From contig JAPTYO010000008.1 in NCBI GenBank assembly GCA_036873135.1, positions 27,802,761 to 27,866,760 of the forward strand: a stretch of DNA of 64,000 nt, read 5' to 3'. Position numbers and translations under genes: made by a program. Of this stretch, positions 1-12,135 are shown piece after piece. The DNA comes from Clarkia xantiana subsp. parviflora (Eukaryota > Streptophyta > Magnoliopsida > Myrtales > Onagraceae). Under the pieces are notes generated by a model. That model saw nothing but the letters and a program-made list of their open reading frames with translations, searched no databases and was not told the DNA's origin. The first letter of the stretch is position 1, and the number at the start of each line of letters is the position of its first letter.

Positions 1-120
1 GTACAGAAAACACGAACACTCTTAAGAGAGCAAATTTTCCTTCAAAGGCACTTTCCAATGAATGTGATGATATAATCATGAAGTTATCCTTACACAGATA
101 TGACATCAAGTCAACAACAG

Positions 121-640
121 GTTCGACGCCCCCAAGAGCGTATCTTGAGAGTAGTTCTTATACTACGACACTCGACGCCCCCAAGAGCGTATCTTGAGAG
201 TAGTTCTCATACTACGACACTCGACGCCCCCAAGAGCGTACCTTGAGAGTAGTGTTCATACTACGACCCTCGACGCCCCCAAGAGCGCATCTTGAGAGTG
301 GTTTCCAAAAACCACGAACTTCGACGCCACCAAGAGCGTATCTTGAGAGTAGTGTTCATACTACGAATTTCGACGCCCCCAAGAGCGTATCTTGAGAGTA
401 GTTATTACACTACGACCTTCGACGCACCAAGAGCGTATCTTGAGAGTGGTTTCCAAAAACTACGAATTTCGACGCCCCCAGGAGCGTATCTTGAGGTAGA
501 TTTGCAACCTACCAGATTCGACGCCACCAAGAGCGTATCTTGAGGTAGAAAAAACACTACCAGATTCGACGCCCCCAAGAGCGTATCTTGAGGTAGATTT
601 CAAACTACCAGCTTCGACGCCCACCAGGAGCGTATCTTTG
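121..640 (+). repeat. Minisatellite array 1 of element A (about 50-bp units with hairpins)
   Basis: About eleven tandem units share a core reading CGACGCCCCCAAGAGCGTAT followed by CTTGAG. Between cores lies a variable segment that forms a short hairpin: GTAGT pairs with ACTAC, GTGGTTT with AAACCAC, or GGTAG with CTACC. The core itself contains a small inverted repeat (CAAGA, 5-bp loop, TCTTG). The matching array in element B is at 23300-23745. Short open frames here are by-products of the repeats. Confidence 0.9.
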
Positions 641-1170
641 GTCTAACCTGAGCCCTCCGGGAGCCTATCCTGTGAAACGTTAAGCGCCCTCCGAGAGCCT
701 ATCTCGTGAACAGTTTTCAAACGCCAACCAGGAGCGTATCTTTGGTTTAACATGTGCCCTCTGGGAGCCTATCCTGTGAAACGTTAAGCGCCCTCCGAGA
801 GCCTGTCTCGTGAACAGTTCTCAACACCAACCAAGAGTATATCTCTGGTCTAACCTGTGCCCTCCAGGAGCCTATCCTGTGAAACGTTAAGCGCCCTCCG
901 AGAGCCTGTCTCGTGAACATTTCTCAACACCAACCAAGAATATATCTCTGGCCTAACCTGTGCCCTCCGGGAGCCTATCCTGTGAAACGTTAAGTGCCCT
1001 CCGAGAGCCTGTCTCGCGAATAGTTTCGACGCCAACCAAGAGCGTATCTTTGGTTTAACCTGTGCCCTCCGGGAGCCTATCCTGAGAAACGTTAAGTGCC
1101 CTCCGAGAGCCTGTCTCGTGATCAGATTCGACGCCCACCAAGAGCGTATCTTTGGTCTAACAGTACCATA
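641..1170 (+). repeat. Minisatellite array 2 of element A (about 110-bp units)
   Basis: Tandem copies of a compound unit of about 110 bp: CCCTCCGGGAGCCTATCCTG, a spacer with AACGTTAAG, CCCTCCGAGAGCCTGTCTCG, then GCCAACCAAGAGCGTATCTT. The last block shares AAGAGCGTATCTT with array 1, so the two arrays probably have a common origin. The counterpart in element B is at 22953-23300. No gene is supported here. Confidence 0.88.
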
Positions 1171-1545
1171 CATACCATGTAAAGGGTATCTTAAGAGATC
1201 ATTGCACCATGCTCAGAAGGATCCAATGAGAAAATAATCTCAAGGTAAAGTCATATGGAGAACACATAATGTTTTTTCTTGATGAAATAGCAGGTATGAC
1301 ATGAAGGAAAACACGAAAGAAGGATAAATAAAGGAGACACACCAAGGGAAGGGTCCATAACCAAAGAGCCATACACAAGGCACAGGGAGATATCATGAGA
1401 AGAGATATAAGCACACGGCCATGTATACAACGAGTAGAGACAAGTGTATCAAACAAAGATGGCAACACTAAGAAAGGTGGAGTTTTAAACTCTAAAGACA
1501 ACCACAACTCACAAACACACGAAACCACTACAAGAAATAGAGGTA

Positions 1546-2609
1546 CTATTCCTTCATCTTCGCAATATGCTTGATAGCAAAGTCTGACAAATCACCAAGT
1601 CGAGAGAAAGGAAAGTCAGGAGCAATCACGTAAATACGTTCGACAATCTCCTTCAAAGAAATATGTTTCGCCACAGAGCAGCGAACGTCGATAGCAGCCT
1701 GATAAGCGGAGGAAGCCTTATACTCAGCAATGGCACACTCCTTCGCTTCCATACGAAACATTTCCTCCAGAGAGCCTAACTCAGCAGCCCGGAGTGCCTC
1801 ATCACGATAAGACCTTTGTCTCAAGGCCTCAACCTCTTCATTGAGAAGAGCAACGCGACCCTCCAAGTCTCGGCACCGCAAATCGGTAATGCGACTATGC
1901 TCCAAACAGCTAATAAGCTTGGAGTTAAGGGAGACACAAATGTCCTCGTACACCTTTCTCTCCTCAGCAAGGTCAATAGCAAGGGAAGATAAATTAACAA
2001 GGTCGGCCATACCCTGCAACAAAAACAAAAGATAAGACGGATAACGCACGGAAAAGAAGTATGCTAAAGGATAAAACGGTTAACAACATTACAGGAGCAT
2101 AGCGAGCCAACACATCACGAGCCAATTCATAAGTTGCCTCCGACCCTTTAGACGGGGACACGCGATCGGCAGGAGGAACAGCAGACTGTAGAACACGAAC
2201 TCCAACCTCAGGAGTTTGCAAAGAAGATTGATTATCAAAACGAGCTCCACGCCCATAATAAGGCGCCCACTCAGACCCAACAATTCCATCAACAGGTGGG
2301 CGAGATAGCTCCTTCCGACTCAGACGCGGAAGACGAAGTCTACCTATAACAAAGCACAAAGTAAAAACCAATATACATTAAGGAAACTCAGATGTTCAAG
2401 GACTCACCAAACAAGGAAGAAGGAAAAGACGGCTCCCGGACCTTCGATTGGGGGGCATCAATATAGAAAGAAGACGGCACCCTAACATCACCACCCTTAC
2501 CTCCAATTAGAGGACACTTCCCCGCGCCATAGAAAACCGATCTCTTTGCAATCGAAGATCCGGTCCCAGAATTAACTACCCCCACACGTACTGGCCTCTT
2601 ACTCCTCAT
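1546..2609 (-). CDS. Antisense gene of element A, spliced, 306 codons, coiled-coil-like protein
   Basis: Three coding exons on the minus strand: 2609-2408, 2343-2093 and 2013-1546. Splice sites are GT-AG (donors GTGAGT and GTAATG; acceptors TTATAG and TTGCAG). The exons total 921 nt and keep one frame from ATG to stop. The N-terminal part is basic and Ser/Gly-rich (starts MRSKRPVRVG), the middle holds GSEWAPYYGR, and the C-terminal third is rich in Leu, Glu and Arg with a heptad-like look (VALLNEEVEALRQRSYRDEA), suggesting a coiled coil. It is transcribed opposite to the retroelement from a TATA box near 3373. The copy in element B (21220-22288) has the same structure and one more codon. I do not recognise the protein family. 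Extra antisense genes 3' of pol are known in Tat-type gypsy elements, but the function is unknown. Confidence 0.75.
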
Positions 2610-2759
2610 CAGTCGCCGGGGAGTTCTGCTGATCGAAAAAACACAAGTTTAGCCCAAGGAAAATAGGAAGCGAACAATGGACAAAAGATACAAATTCATT
2701 TCCCTAAAATGATAGGTACAAAGCCAAAAGACAAGAATAGAAAGACGACAAGAGAAATC

Positions 2760-3085
2760 CCACCGGCCAAAAGGCAGAGACAGGGGGCAAGGGGGAGATA
2801 GTTATAACTCCCAGCATAAAGAAACCCCACCAGCCAACAGGCAGGGGCAGGGGGGCAGGGGGAGATAGTCATAACCCCCCAGCATAGGGAGACCCCACCA
2901 GCCAACAGGCAGGGGCAGGGGGCAGGGGGAGATAGTTATAACTCCCAGCATAAAGAAACCCCACCAGCCAACAGGCAGGGGCAGGGGGGCAGGGGGAGAT
3001 AGTCATAACCCCCAGCATAGAGAGACCCCACTGGACAACAGGCAGAGGCAGGGGGCAAAAGGAGATAATTATAATCCCAATATAG
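2760..3085 (-). repeat. Minisatellite in the 5' intron of the antisense gene (element A)
   Basis: About five units of 65-75 bp contain GGGGGAGATAGTCATAACCC-type text next to CCACCAGCCAACAGGCAGGG. They lie between the TATA-side leader and the first coding exon of the antisense gene, so they should be intronic or leader sequence. Element B carries about three related units at 20935-21090. Minus-strand open frames between 2696 and 3147 simply follow the repeat and are not genes. Confidence 0.8.
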
Positions 3086-3372
3086 AAGACTTCGCCCGCC
3101 AGTAAGCGGAAACATGAGGGCAAAAAGATGGAAAAAGGACGAATCAAACAGGACTATATTACCATGAAGACATACAAATCAAGAACGAAACAAGTAAGGA
3201 AACGATTGAAGGAGAAGCGGGATTAAGTCCCTCAAGAGCAATGCTTACACAAAAAGAAAAAAAATACGTACCTCAATGCGACGCGCGCCCCGAGAAGTAA
3301 GCCTGACCAGAAATCCCACCGTCAAAAAGAAAAGAAGAGAAAAGGACAACGAGAATGAGGTAATCACTTACC

Positions 3373-3380
3373 CTTTTATA
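3373..3380 (-). promoter_or_regulatory. TATA box of the antisense gene, element A
   Basis: Minus-strand TATAAAAG lies upstream of the antisense gene. Element B has the same box at 20664 in the equivalent place, followed there by a leader exon with a GTACGTG donor at 20774. The element's own LTR promoter would transcribe the other strand. Confidence 0.6.
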
Positions 3381-3918
3381 GTACAAAGGATTAGGGTTTT
3401 TCCAAAGTCGCCAAATCGACACCGTTGATTTTTAGAAAGAAAAATTTCAAGGGACAGATTCAAAAACTAGTTCCCATTAACCACGATTAAACTCACACTC
3501 ACCATAGTTAACATCCCATAGGTTTATTTTCTAGTATCCCATACTTAGAAAAATTTTGGCCAAAATTAAATTTTTCCTCACTTAGACAGAATCCCGGCAC
3601 GAAATTGAAGCGTAAGTTACTTAGTTGCGTTTGTATTGCACCCTTATGCGAGTGTGAATTTTTTAAGTATACGCCGATAGCAAAGATAGATTTATTACTC
3701 CCACCTCAGACGGACGCGTGCTTAGGCACACGTCCGCACTACTCTAACGTTTACAACTCCTCTATCTCATAAGGCAGGGGGCAGGGTCGAAGACATGCAT
3801 CCATGGGTAAGCAAACACTCAGACGAAAGGTAAAAACCCCGGTTTCAAATTGCGCGTGTCATACCATCCTGAAATAGAGTCAATCAAGGGTTAAGCCATT
3901 GGTTGACTCGGGGGCATG

Positions 3919-4837
3919 TGATGGATATACGCCCAATTTGAACCCGTTGACTTCCGAACCGTTGTATTTTTATCATCCCATTAACGATTGTAAATCGAAA
4001 CTTCAACCCGGACACTTCGCGAGAACATCAACGGCTCGGACGAGGCCGAAGCGCTCGTCCGGCCAAGGTAAACTCACCTAGGTGAGGTTGGGTGGCCACA
4101 CCCGACCTCCCCTAGGGGAGATCGGGTCAGCCAACCCGATCTCCCCTAGGGGAGATCGGGTCAGCCAACCCGATCTCCCCTAGGGGAGATCGGGTGGACC
4201 AACCCGATCTCTCCTAGGAGAGATCGGGTCGGCAAACCCGATCTCTCCTAGGAGAGATCGGGTCGGCCAGCCCGATCTCTCCTAGGAGGGATGGGGTTGG
4301 CCAACCCCATCCTCCCTAGGAGGGGTTGGGTGCCCTCACCCAACCCCTACCCTTGGGGGTCGGATTTCTCCTCCCCCCCAAGGGCCCCGGCACCATTTTT
4401 GGACTCCCACACTCGGTTCACTCCGCCTACCTTCTCCATATCCTAAGGTCTTAATTATGCGCTTAAAGGTTAATTAATTGTGTTTAAAGGTTAACGATGT
4501 CATTAAGCCACCTTAATGACACCGTTGCCTATAAATACCCCACCTCCACAATTCATTGGGGCATCTTGGCAATTTGGATTATTTTGCTATGACATCTCTC
4601 TAGCTTTATCTCTCTAAAAACGACACTGACTTAGGCATCGGAGAGGGTTCACCAGGCACCACCCCCCCTCTCTGTGTCTGGTACTGCCCCTTCTGCAGGG
4701 CGCAAGGAGAAGAGAAGCGACAGAAGGAAGGACGCAAACTAAGACAGAGCAATCCGAGAAGACCGGATCATCCACCCCTCCAGTGAGGAACGAGATTTGA
4801 GCCGACCACCTGTTGACCCAAATCCCGGAACCTAACA
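3919..4837 (+). repeat. 3' LTR of gypsy element A
   Basis: Starts TGATGGATATACGCCC after a G-rich tract and ends AACCTAACA. It matches the LTRs of element B (19377-20114, 24255-25010, 27226-28514) in the proper orientation. At 919 bp it is longer than its relatives (about 740 bp), largely because of extra palindromic units at 4073-4330. A TATAAATA-like sequence at 4530-4540 is a candidate LTR promoter. The flank starts TCGCC; the other end of the element is outside the window, so no target duplication can be checked. Confidence 0.85.
4073..4330. repeat. Array of palindromes centred on CCTAGG inside the LTR
   Basis: About eight units at roughly 34-35 bp spacing, each a palindrome around CCTAGG. 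The best ones are perfect over 26 bp, with the half-site CCCGATCTCCCC and its reverse complement. Outer positions change together (CTCCCC/GGGGAG, CTCTCC/GGAGAG), so symmetry is kept while sequence changes. The LTRs of element B have two or three such units. Confidence 0.88.
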
Positions 4838-5954
4838 TCGCCGGAATGGGAGGGTGCTCGTTAATCTATACGGTTACGCAATAGTATCAACATCTTAGTC
4901 TTCAGTCTCCGTCTCCGAATAGTTCATACGAGGCTTGTCGTGCGACCGGCGGATACGACGGGCATCGTGCTACTCATCTGTTAGGAGTATTGTAGCGCCC
5001 GTAGAACGTTGATTCCCTTTCATGAACCAAACCTGTTTGAAATAAAACTATGTACTGCACTCTATCCTTGGTCAACTGTTAATTCTCCAATTGCCCAGTT
5101 TTCCACAAAGGAATACTTCTCCAGGGCATCCGTACAAGTGTTCACAACCTTCAACTAATATCTGGTTGGCGGCCACCTAGTGAACATGAGAGTTGGTGAA
5201 TTAAAGGTGAACTTGACCATCCCCATCGCTTATACCCTTAGTCTGACTCAACCGGTTTCCAAGACGTAGTCACTTGGCCGTTTTCTTTGGCACTACGGTC
5301 GTACGCCGGGAAGCGAGCATTGAGCCAGACCTTAGGTATAAGTTCTGAGTCCATGAGGATACTTTGGATGCCTCTTCATATTACATCCGGGATCAATCAC
5401 ACACTCAAGGTGAAGAAGTATGCGCCCTTTAAATCACAAGGATTCTAGCTAGCACAACCGAGCATGACGCCGTGGTCATATATGGCACGCGCAGTATGAA
5501 GCACACGTCGATAGCACACCTGGTAAAGCCAGGGATGGGATATGTCAATAATGCTATCGCAGAATCTCTCATCTGGCCTTGAATGTGATATAGTGATGGA
5601 CAAAGTCCAACTCGGCGATTTACAAAACGAAGATTAAGTCATGTTGTTAAGGGTGACAATGTTATCGTTTTGCTTAATCAGGTTTACCCCCCTGATTCTT
5701 AGCCAATCTTGTTATGGTAGAGGTCCCTCTCTCCTTACAAGATGACCGTGCCTGTGTGACGAGGCAAGGTTCACATTTGACATAAATTTGGTGGAAGAAT
5801 TTTACTTATTCCTACGACTTAGTTTATAGACCGTAAATCCGATGTTGTTAATCATTTTGACGTCGATAAATCATAAACTCAAATTGCAATTCTTTAATCA
5901 ATTAAAACATAATTTCAAATGTCAAAATTTTATCACTTTTATAAGCCACACAGT
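4838..5954 (-). other. Non-coding 3' region of Copia copy 1
   Basis: The stretch 5350-5950 aligns with 12697-13296 in copy 2, including GGATCAATCACAC and AAGGTGAAGAAGTATG. The part 4838-5345 has no counterpart in copy 2, which joins its LTR directly at GATACTTTGG. I see no gene in it. Confidence 0.6.
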
Positions 5955-7240
5955 TTAAGCCCTACGTAATCCAAGCAGTTTTACATGTTTTTCAAAAAAT
6001 TCCCTACGTAACGGCTTAGTTAAAGGGTTTGCGACCATATTGTCTGTAGGCAAGTATTCTAAAGCGATTATGTTTTCTTTCAGATGCGACCTAGCATAAT
6101 TGTATTTCACATCAATGTGTTTAGTCCTACTATGGTACTTTAGATTCTTAACTGCCGCAATGGCCGCCTGACTGTCGGAGTACACCTACACAGGTTTACT
6201 CTTCTTTTCGGTGCCAATTAATGCAATAAGAAGCCTTTTCAGCCAGACCGCTTCTTGTGCGTTTTTGGAGAGGGCAACGAATTCTGATTCCATATTGGAA
6301 AGCGTGACACAAGATTACTTCTTGCTTACCTATGATATGGCAGCATTAGCAAGGAGGAAAACTCATGTGGTGGACTTACGATCATCCGGATCGCCACCGT
6401 GGTCGGCGTCACTATAATCGGTCAATTCGAGCCGATCGCCCTCATAGCACAGAACGTAGTCGGCAATACCTTTCAGATATCTGATAATTCGTTTTACGGC
6501 CTTTAGATGTTGATAACTAGGATCTGATTGGAATCTTGCTACTAGGCCCACAGCGTAACAGATGTCTGGCCGAGTACAGAGCATGGCGTACATTAAACTC
6601 CCTACCATGCTCAGATACTCTGCATTCTTCATCTGTTCAGGCTCCTGCTGGTTTTTCGGGCCATCAAGCTTCGATAGCGCGCACCTGAACACAACCGGCG
6701 TATCCACGGGTTTAGCATCCAGCATTCTGAATCTTTTCAACAGTTTGTTGATATATGATTCCCGAGATACATAATCTCTGGGCGGCACGATCTCGGGTAA
6801 TTTTGATGCCTAAGATGTACGTGGCCTCTCCCATGTATTTCATCTCGAATGCTGATGCTAACCAGGACTTTGATTTATTCATGAAACTCATATCGTTCGC
6901 AGTAATGAGTATATCATCCACGTATAGTGTTATGATGACATACTTAGACCCGAAGGTCTTAGTTTATACGCAGGGATTTGTGAAGATTCACGACTCCGTT
7001 TCTGACGATTTCCTCGTGGAATCCGCGATACCATTGCCGAGACGATTGTTTAAGACCGTATATAGATCTTTGGAGTTTGCAAACTTTGCGTTCTTTGCAA
7101 GGAGTAATGAAACTCTCCGGCTGCTCCATATAGATCTCTTTCTCCAGTTTTACATGGAGAGGTTTGGTCTTAATGTCCACTTGCTGCATGCTCGAGTTCG
7201 AGACTTGCAGTCATGGGCAAGGACGACCCTAACTATGGTG
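5955..7240 (-). pseudogene. Copia reverse transcriptase and RNase H remnant (copy 1)
   Basis: Minus-strand fragments in several frames show RT and RNase H of a Ty1/copia pol. Around 7189-6959 is SIYGLKQSSRQWY, the conserved copia RT segment. Around 6921 is a remnant of the active-site region (VDDILITANDMSF). Fragment 6788-6363 holds the thumb-like region and the start of RNase H (DADHGGDPDDRKSTT). Fragment 6185-5955 holds the RNase H end (SRTKHIDVKY, MVANPLTKPL). Frameshifts and stops separate the pieces, so no functional enzyme is encoded. The homologous copy at 13297-14647 is somewhat better preserved. Confidence 0.9.
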
Positions 7241-7243
7241 TAA

Positions 7244-9234
7244 CGCATAGTCGGTGAGTCCGTCTTTATCAAAGTTCACTCCGTGAATTTGGGTGTATCG
7301 TTTCGCAATTATTCGAGTTTTGCACCACTCAAAATTTCCACCAGAAGTGAATTCTAAGATTTCACTTTCTAGTTCTGTGGTTAACAGATAAATCAACCAA
7401 AGACTAAAACTGAATTAGTTCTTATTTAGGCGATTTCATCCTCCGCTGTTTTCCTCCATTCCCTCGTTTTGAGGTCCTTCCTTTGCTTGATGAACCGTTA
7501 TTGGTTCAAGAACGAATACCAAGATGTGTAACACATCTTATTTGATGGGACACTTCTCGAGAGAAGTTCGTTGCCTTTGACTATGTCTAGGCACGTTAAT
7601 CCCATGTTTTAGTCTGATCGTTACTCCCACTCGGAATAATGCTTCTTATCGGGGCATTACTCCCACTGGGAACAATGGTGGTGGTTGAACTTACTTGGAA
7701 TATCCTCTCGGTCTCGGGTTTTTACCTCCGAGATGTATTCCTCGATCACTAGGATCTGGAACCAAGTTGGTTATTCCACTCCCACTAGGAAAAATAGGTA
7801 GTTGAAATAGTTCATTATCATGATTATCAGGTCCGACTTGATTCGCATTTTGAAATTTAGTGATGATTATGTGTGAGAGGGAGTGAGCCCTCTCACTGGA
7901 TTTATTATGAAGACGTTTCCATCATCATTTACCAAATCAATCACTTATGCTATATTAATTCTCCCACTCGAAGTAAGTGGGACCTGAGAATCTCCATCAA
8001 CCATCTGTTAACTCAATCAGTACTAACTTGTTTCGTTCTGCAAAACGTTGGAAATTCATCCTCAAACCTTTATAATGTGTCATGTTTATCCACGAAACCA
8101 TTGTTTCAAGCAAATTTTAAAACTCGTATTCTTCGCGAGTAGTGCGTACTCTTAATGAATACTCGTTTTAATGCGCAAATTAATGCGTCTTTGTGATAAG
8201 GTTTTACCCCAATCATTCATTAGCTTTTATGGTAACGTGTTAACCAATTTTGTCAGAACATAGTGTTTTACATTAATGTGAGTTAAATTAATCTCATCCC
8301 GCGGGAACAATTAATGTGTAACTCTAACAGTATGTAATTTTAAGCTATGTTTATTGAAGTGTTTTAATGAATGCCTTTTAGCCAAACTCTTCGTTCAAGG
8401 CTAAGGGTGGGAGAGTCGTTTTACCGACTACTTCTTTTAGTTTATTTAACTCATCCATAGATTTATCTATCTTATGGACCATGCATTTAAGCTGTCGCTT
8501 TTAATGCCATGGTTGATATTCTAATTAGATTGTGGTAGCTGGAACGCTTACATAAAATCTAAGTAGTTAACAATGAGTTATATCTGAAGAATTACAAACG
8601 AAAATTCCGCATTCATAAAAATACTTGATTATTAAATTCGTATTCTAAAACGATGTGTCCCGTCTTTCGAGGTGACATGCGCCACGCGCATACCCGGTTA
8701 AAAACCGTGGTTTTGAGAATCGTTTTAGTCTCCAAATTTAAAAGCAAATCGGTTTTAACATGCATATTATTTTGGGATACATTTTATAATGGTGTATTTT
8801 AACAAATAAGAATTAATATCGATCGGTTCGTTTTACGTTTGTTATGCGAGTTATGAATGTGTTTAAAATGATGATATGAGTTCGGATAAATGTTTAATCC
8901 AATCATTCTACTGATGGAATTTTAGTTACTTGTTCCGGATCGATCCTGTTTAACTGGGCCGATTAATTTCGAAAGGCATACCATTTCAAAAAAAAAAATG
9001 AATGGTTACTACCTCATTCAATAATTCCGAATCACGTTCAACAAACAGACGAGAAATAAGGATCCCAACAAAAACAACGACAGCTTTCACGGATCAATAA
9101 TTACAACTAAGCAAAGAAAGTCACATATATATATGGCAGGAAGTCTTCACCACTTTGAGCAGTCCACCTGAAAATTAATTCAAGAATTGAATTATGTCAG
9201 ATGTTTTTGCATCAATTAAAACGTGTAACCGTCT
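7244..9234 (-). other. Decayed Copia interior (copy 1), no gene seen
   Basis: The part 7244-7860 matches the linker between integrase and RT in copy 2 (14650-15180), including clusters of ACTCCCACT. From 7860 to 9234 the sequence is AT-rich and parallels 15180-16330 of copy 2. I could not find integrase or protease motifs. A run of A near 8989 looks incidental. Confidence 0.5.
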
Positions 9235-9299
9235 ATGTATTGTGGTAAACGAGGCGTACCTTTTACGGCACATGAATCAACAATGGTTGTCGCACTGGA

Positions 9300-9919
9300 T
9301 CATCGTTTAGACCTTTTGTTGAGTTTAGCCAAACAATTCCGAAGTCCAGCAAATCTGGTCTCCGACACATCAGGAAGTTTGGAGATATTTCTATCTTTAT
9401 GGTCGGCATCATACAAGTCTATTGTCGTTTTAATTGCTGTGATCAGACGTGTAATTCCGCTATCATCAGCAAACCATGAAAGAGGAAACATGTCCATCAC
9501 CTTCCGAATTTTTGCCCATTCATCCGCGGAGTCTAGAACGGTTTCTATCCCATTCTCCTTGCATAGAATTTCATGGTACGAGGCCATTAATTCTCTTGCT
9601 TCAGACGCCTTTCCCTGCCGTAGCGAAGGTGTAAGGTGCACCAAAGATGCAATGCGCTCCTTTTGACGATGCTTTCTTCCGTTTCAGTTGTAATATGCGA
9701 GCAAATAATCTCGCGTGCTTTTTGATCCCTCCATAACCTATTTGCACCGTTATATCTGTAGGGCTCCCAATTTTTGTCCATATATATCCGTTTGTCCTTG
9801 GGATCAAACCGATCCTCAACTCCCGCGGGAAATAGATCATTTTTAACTCTAGTTGTCCAATCATCATAATTAATGTTATCCAGTTTGCATAATTTCTTAA
9901 AACGATCCGATCGAGCCAT
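9300..9919 (-). pseudogene. Copia gag remnant (copy 1)
   Basis: Minus-strand reading starts MARSDRFKKLCKLDNINYDD and continues with W..RV and ALHLWCTLHLRYG, which resembles the conserved N-terminal Gag pattern of plant Copia elements (LDG.NY..W, then LW..L...Y). A second fragment in another frame (9644-9300) continues it with HEILCKENG, so one frameshift interrupts the gene near 9600-9640. It lies where gag should be, after the leader and before pol. Copy 2 has a more decayed version near 16330-17170. The Gag assignment rests on pattern and position only. Confidence 0.55.
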
Positions 9920-9984
9920 TTAGAACTATTATGATGACAATCATGTAAAGTTAGGAAGAGAACAACATTTTGACAGAATTGCAA

Positions 9985-11372
9985 ACATCGGATTATCTAT
10001 TATGATGGAATACGACGAATAGTGATTCTTCAGTCACTAAACCAAACCAACCTTCAGTAAACTGAGGAAGGGGGTGTCGTGAAAGAATTCACACTATTGT
10101 CGTTTTCAATCTAGTAGATCATTCTTTTGAAAACGGTTATTCTATTGCAAATTACCGGAACGAGAATTTTCAAATAAGCATACCCGATCTTGGCTTTCCC
10201 AAGGCCCTTATGATTTTGTAAAATTATCCGATAATTTACGCATGCATATTTATAATTCTACTACATTTAGCAAATCATCATACCATGCCATAAATATCGA
10301 ACACAATATGCTTACGCGTCATGCGTCTAATGTTCCTAGCATACATAATTCTACGTAAAGTAAATTATCACATGCGTTCTATTGTGAACATCCTAGCATA
10401 CGCGTCAAAACATGCAATATCCGCACACATCATGCATAATTGGCGACTGGAATTTTCGGTTGTATAAAACGCTTTGAAAATATTAGGGGCTGTTTTGCAA
10501 TTCGTGCTTACAATCAATCATGCGAATTTCTAGACATGGATTCTAGGCACTTTCAATCAGCATAGCATGTCTATCCTATTGCGCATACCATATATTTAAA
10601 TCCCAGAGCTCAATACTCTCAATATAATATCCAGCTAGCTTGACTAAGTCAAGACGACAGTTCTAATTATATCAAAATATATGATGCAGAAAGTAAACAA
10701 TTGCAAATCAGCCCACTAATTTAATCCAGTCCCAAAAACATGCAAGTCCGAGATCCATCCCCATAATCGAAACCAGGCATTAGGGTTTTGATTGAAACCG
10801 TGTATTAAAACACAAACCCTAAGAGCACTGTTTAGGCTAATTTTAAAGTTCGAAAACATTTTGGATTTAAAATTTGACATCCTATTTTATTGAAAAATTT
10901 AAAATTTCCGAAAATTTTAAAGAGGTTCGTTCCAATAAAATCCGGTTCAACTCGGTCTGTATTTAAGAAATTCCGGTTTGGTCCGAAACGGTTCAATAAA
11001 ATAAGATAGTGGTTCAGTTTATCACTCAAAACCGGTTAGGTTAGGTTCAATTTAGTTACTATGGTCCGACCCGACCCGATTAAGAAAACCCGGATAGGTT
11101 TATCCCGATCCTGTTTAGCAATTGGACCGGCCCATGAACCCTAGGGTTCGGCCGAAATAATTCTATAGGCTAAGTAGGGTTTTAAAATCCACCATAAAAC
11201 TTAACTTAGCCATCAAGAATTATTAATTATTTAAAATAATTTTCAATAATGCTTATATATATATAAAAATTCGGCATATGTATATATATTTATATAAATA
11301 TTGTCAAGATTCTATCTTTGAGATGTAAATCAATCAACAATATAAATATATATTAATATACAATTTTGGCCG

Positions 11373-11410
<38 letters not shown>

Positions 11411-12121
11411 TTGGTACTTATATATATAAATATTGTCAAGATTCTATCTTTAAGATATAAATATATATATTAATATATTTTCAGCTGAATTATATATATA
11501 TATTGTCGAATATATCTTTTAGGGATTATAATATGTAGAAAATATATCTTCTTAATTGTTTAATAGTAACTAAATCTATCAATGTATATATATTAACCCT
11601 ATTTTAATCCATATATATATTGATGGTTAATATCTTTTACAATATTATATTAGAACCTATCTTTATTCCCAACTTCTAGATATAGTTACCTATTAATAAA
11701 ATTTAAAATTGCAACCTATATCTATTATAGATTGTTCCGAATTTTTAATTGCTTGGTGGCCAAGAAAATTAATTTTTTTTACCTAAAACACCCCTAGGAA
11801 TTTTCGGCACTAACAAGAAAATTGTAAAAGTTGTCAAATTTTAAGATCAAACTCTAACTTGATCATGAATCCAAAACATGTTCTTGATAAAACTCATGGT
11901 GTTCTTGAAGATCATGAACATCAAACTTAAATTGATCATGAAAAATTCGGTTTTGATCTAGAAAAACATGTAAATTTGAAAATTTTAAGTTTTTAAAGAT
12001 CAAACTCATGAAATCTGCTTAAAAATTTCGGATTCTTCATGGTGTTCATGAACATAAAAAATTCGGTTTTTATGAACATCAAGAACATTAGTTTATCAAA
12101 ATTTTAAGAACTCCTAACACA
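9985..12121 (-). other. Long AT-rich leader of Copia copy 1
   Basis: About 2.1 kb between gag and the primer site, parallel to 17210-19218 in copy 2. It contains TA-rich microsatellite (for example 11376-11407) and repeated AAATTTTAAG and GATCATGAACAT motifs near 11830-12100. No gene is supported; the open frame at 10832-11029 is probably chance. Confidence 0.6.
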
Positions 12122-12134
12122 GGCTCTGATACCA
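12122..12134 (-). other. Primer binding site of Copia copy 1
   Basis: Minus-strand TGGTATCAGAGCC lies one base inside the LTR end. This is the standard Copia site complementary to initiator tRNA-Met. It shows that the LTR at 12136-12696 acts as the 5' LTR of copy 1. Confidence 0.88.
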
Positions 12135-12135
12135 C

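Larger units (their letters stand above)
1..4837 (+). mobile_element. Ty3/gypsy element A, 3' half (5' part outside window)
   Basis: Plus-oriented 3' portion of an LTR retrotransposon. In order it holds a short internal stretch, two minisatellite arrays (121-1170), an intact antisense gene (2609 down to 1546), its promoter-side intron and TATA box, a 3' untranslated region ending in a G-rich polypurine tract (GACTCGGGGGCATG, just before 3919) and the 3' LTR. The same order appears in reverse complement at 19377-23873, which shows both are one family. No pol is visible here because the element is cut by the window edge. The family is placed in the Tat-type gypsy group from the pol of copy B and from the antisense-gene architecture; that placement is inference. 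Confidence 0.85.
4838..12135 (-). mobile_element. Copia element copy 1, decayed internal region
   Basis: Minus-oriented Ty1/copia internal region. Reading leftward from the shared LTR at 12136 it holds a tRNA-iMet-type primer site, a long AT-rich leader, a gag remnant (9919-9300), a decayed stretch, RT and RNase H remnants (7240-5955) and a 3' region. The left end meets gypsy A at 4837/4838, so no 3' LTR is visible. Copy 2 (12697-19231) is closely similar along most of its length. I found no integrase or protease coding, so both copies look like non-autonomous derivatives. Confidence 0.8.

Noticed and set aside
121..640. CRISPR-like array (conserved core with variable spacers)
   Set aside because: The context is a plant retrotransposon, no cas genes exist, and the 'spacers' are related hairpins rather than unique sequences.
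850..1173. Minus-strand open frame of 107 codons
   Set aside because: It lies wholly in minisatellite array 2 and repeats its own sequence unit by unit.
2696..3147. Two minus-strand open frames rich in Cys, Leu and Gly
   Set aside because: They follow the 65-75 bp minisatellite in the predicted leader intron; no ATG context or homologue in copy B.
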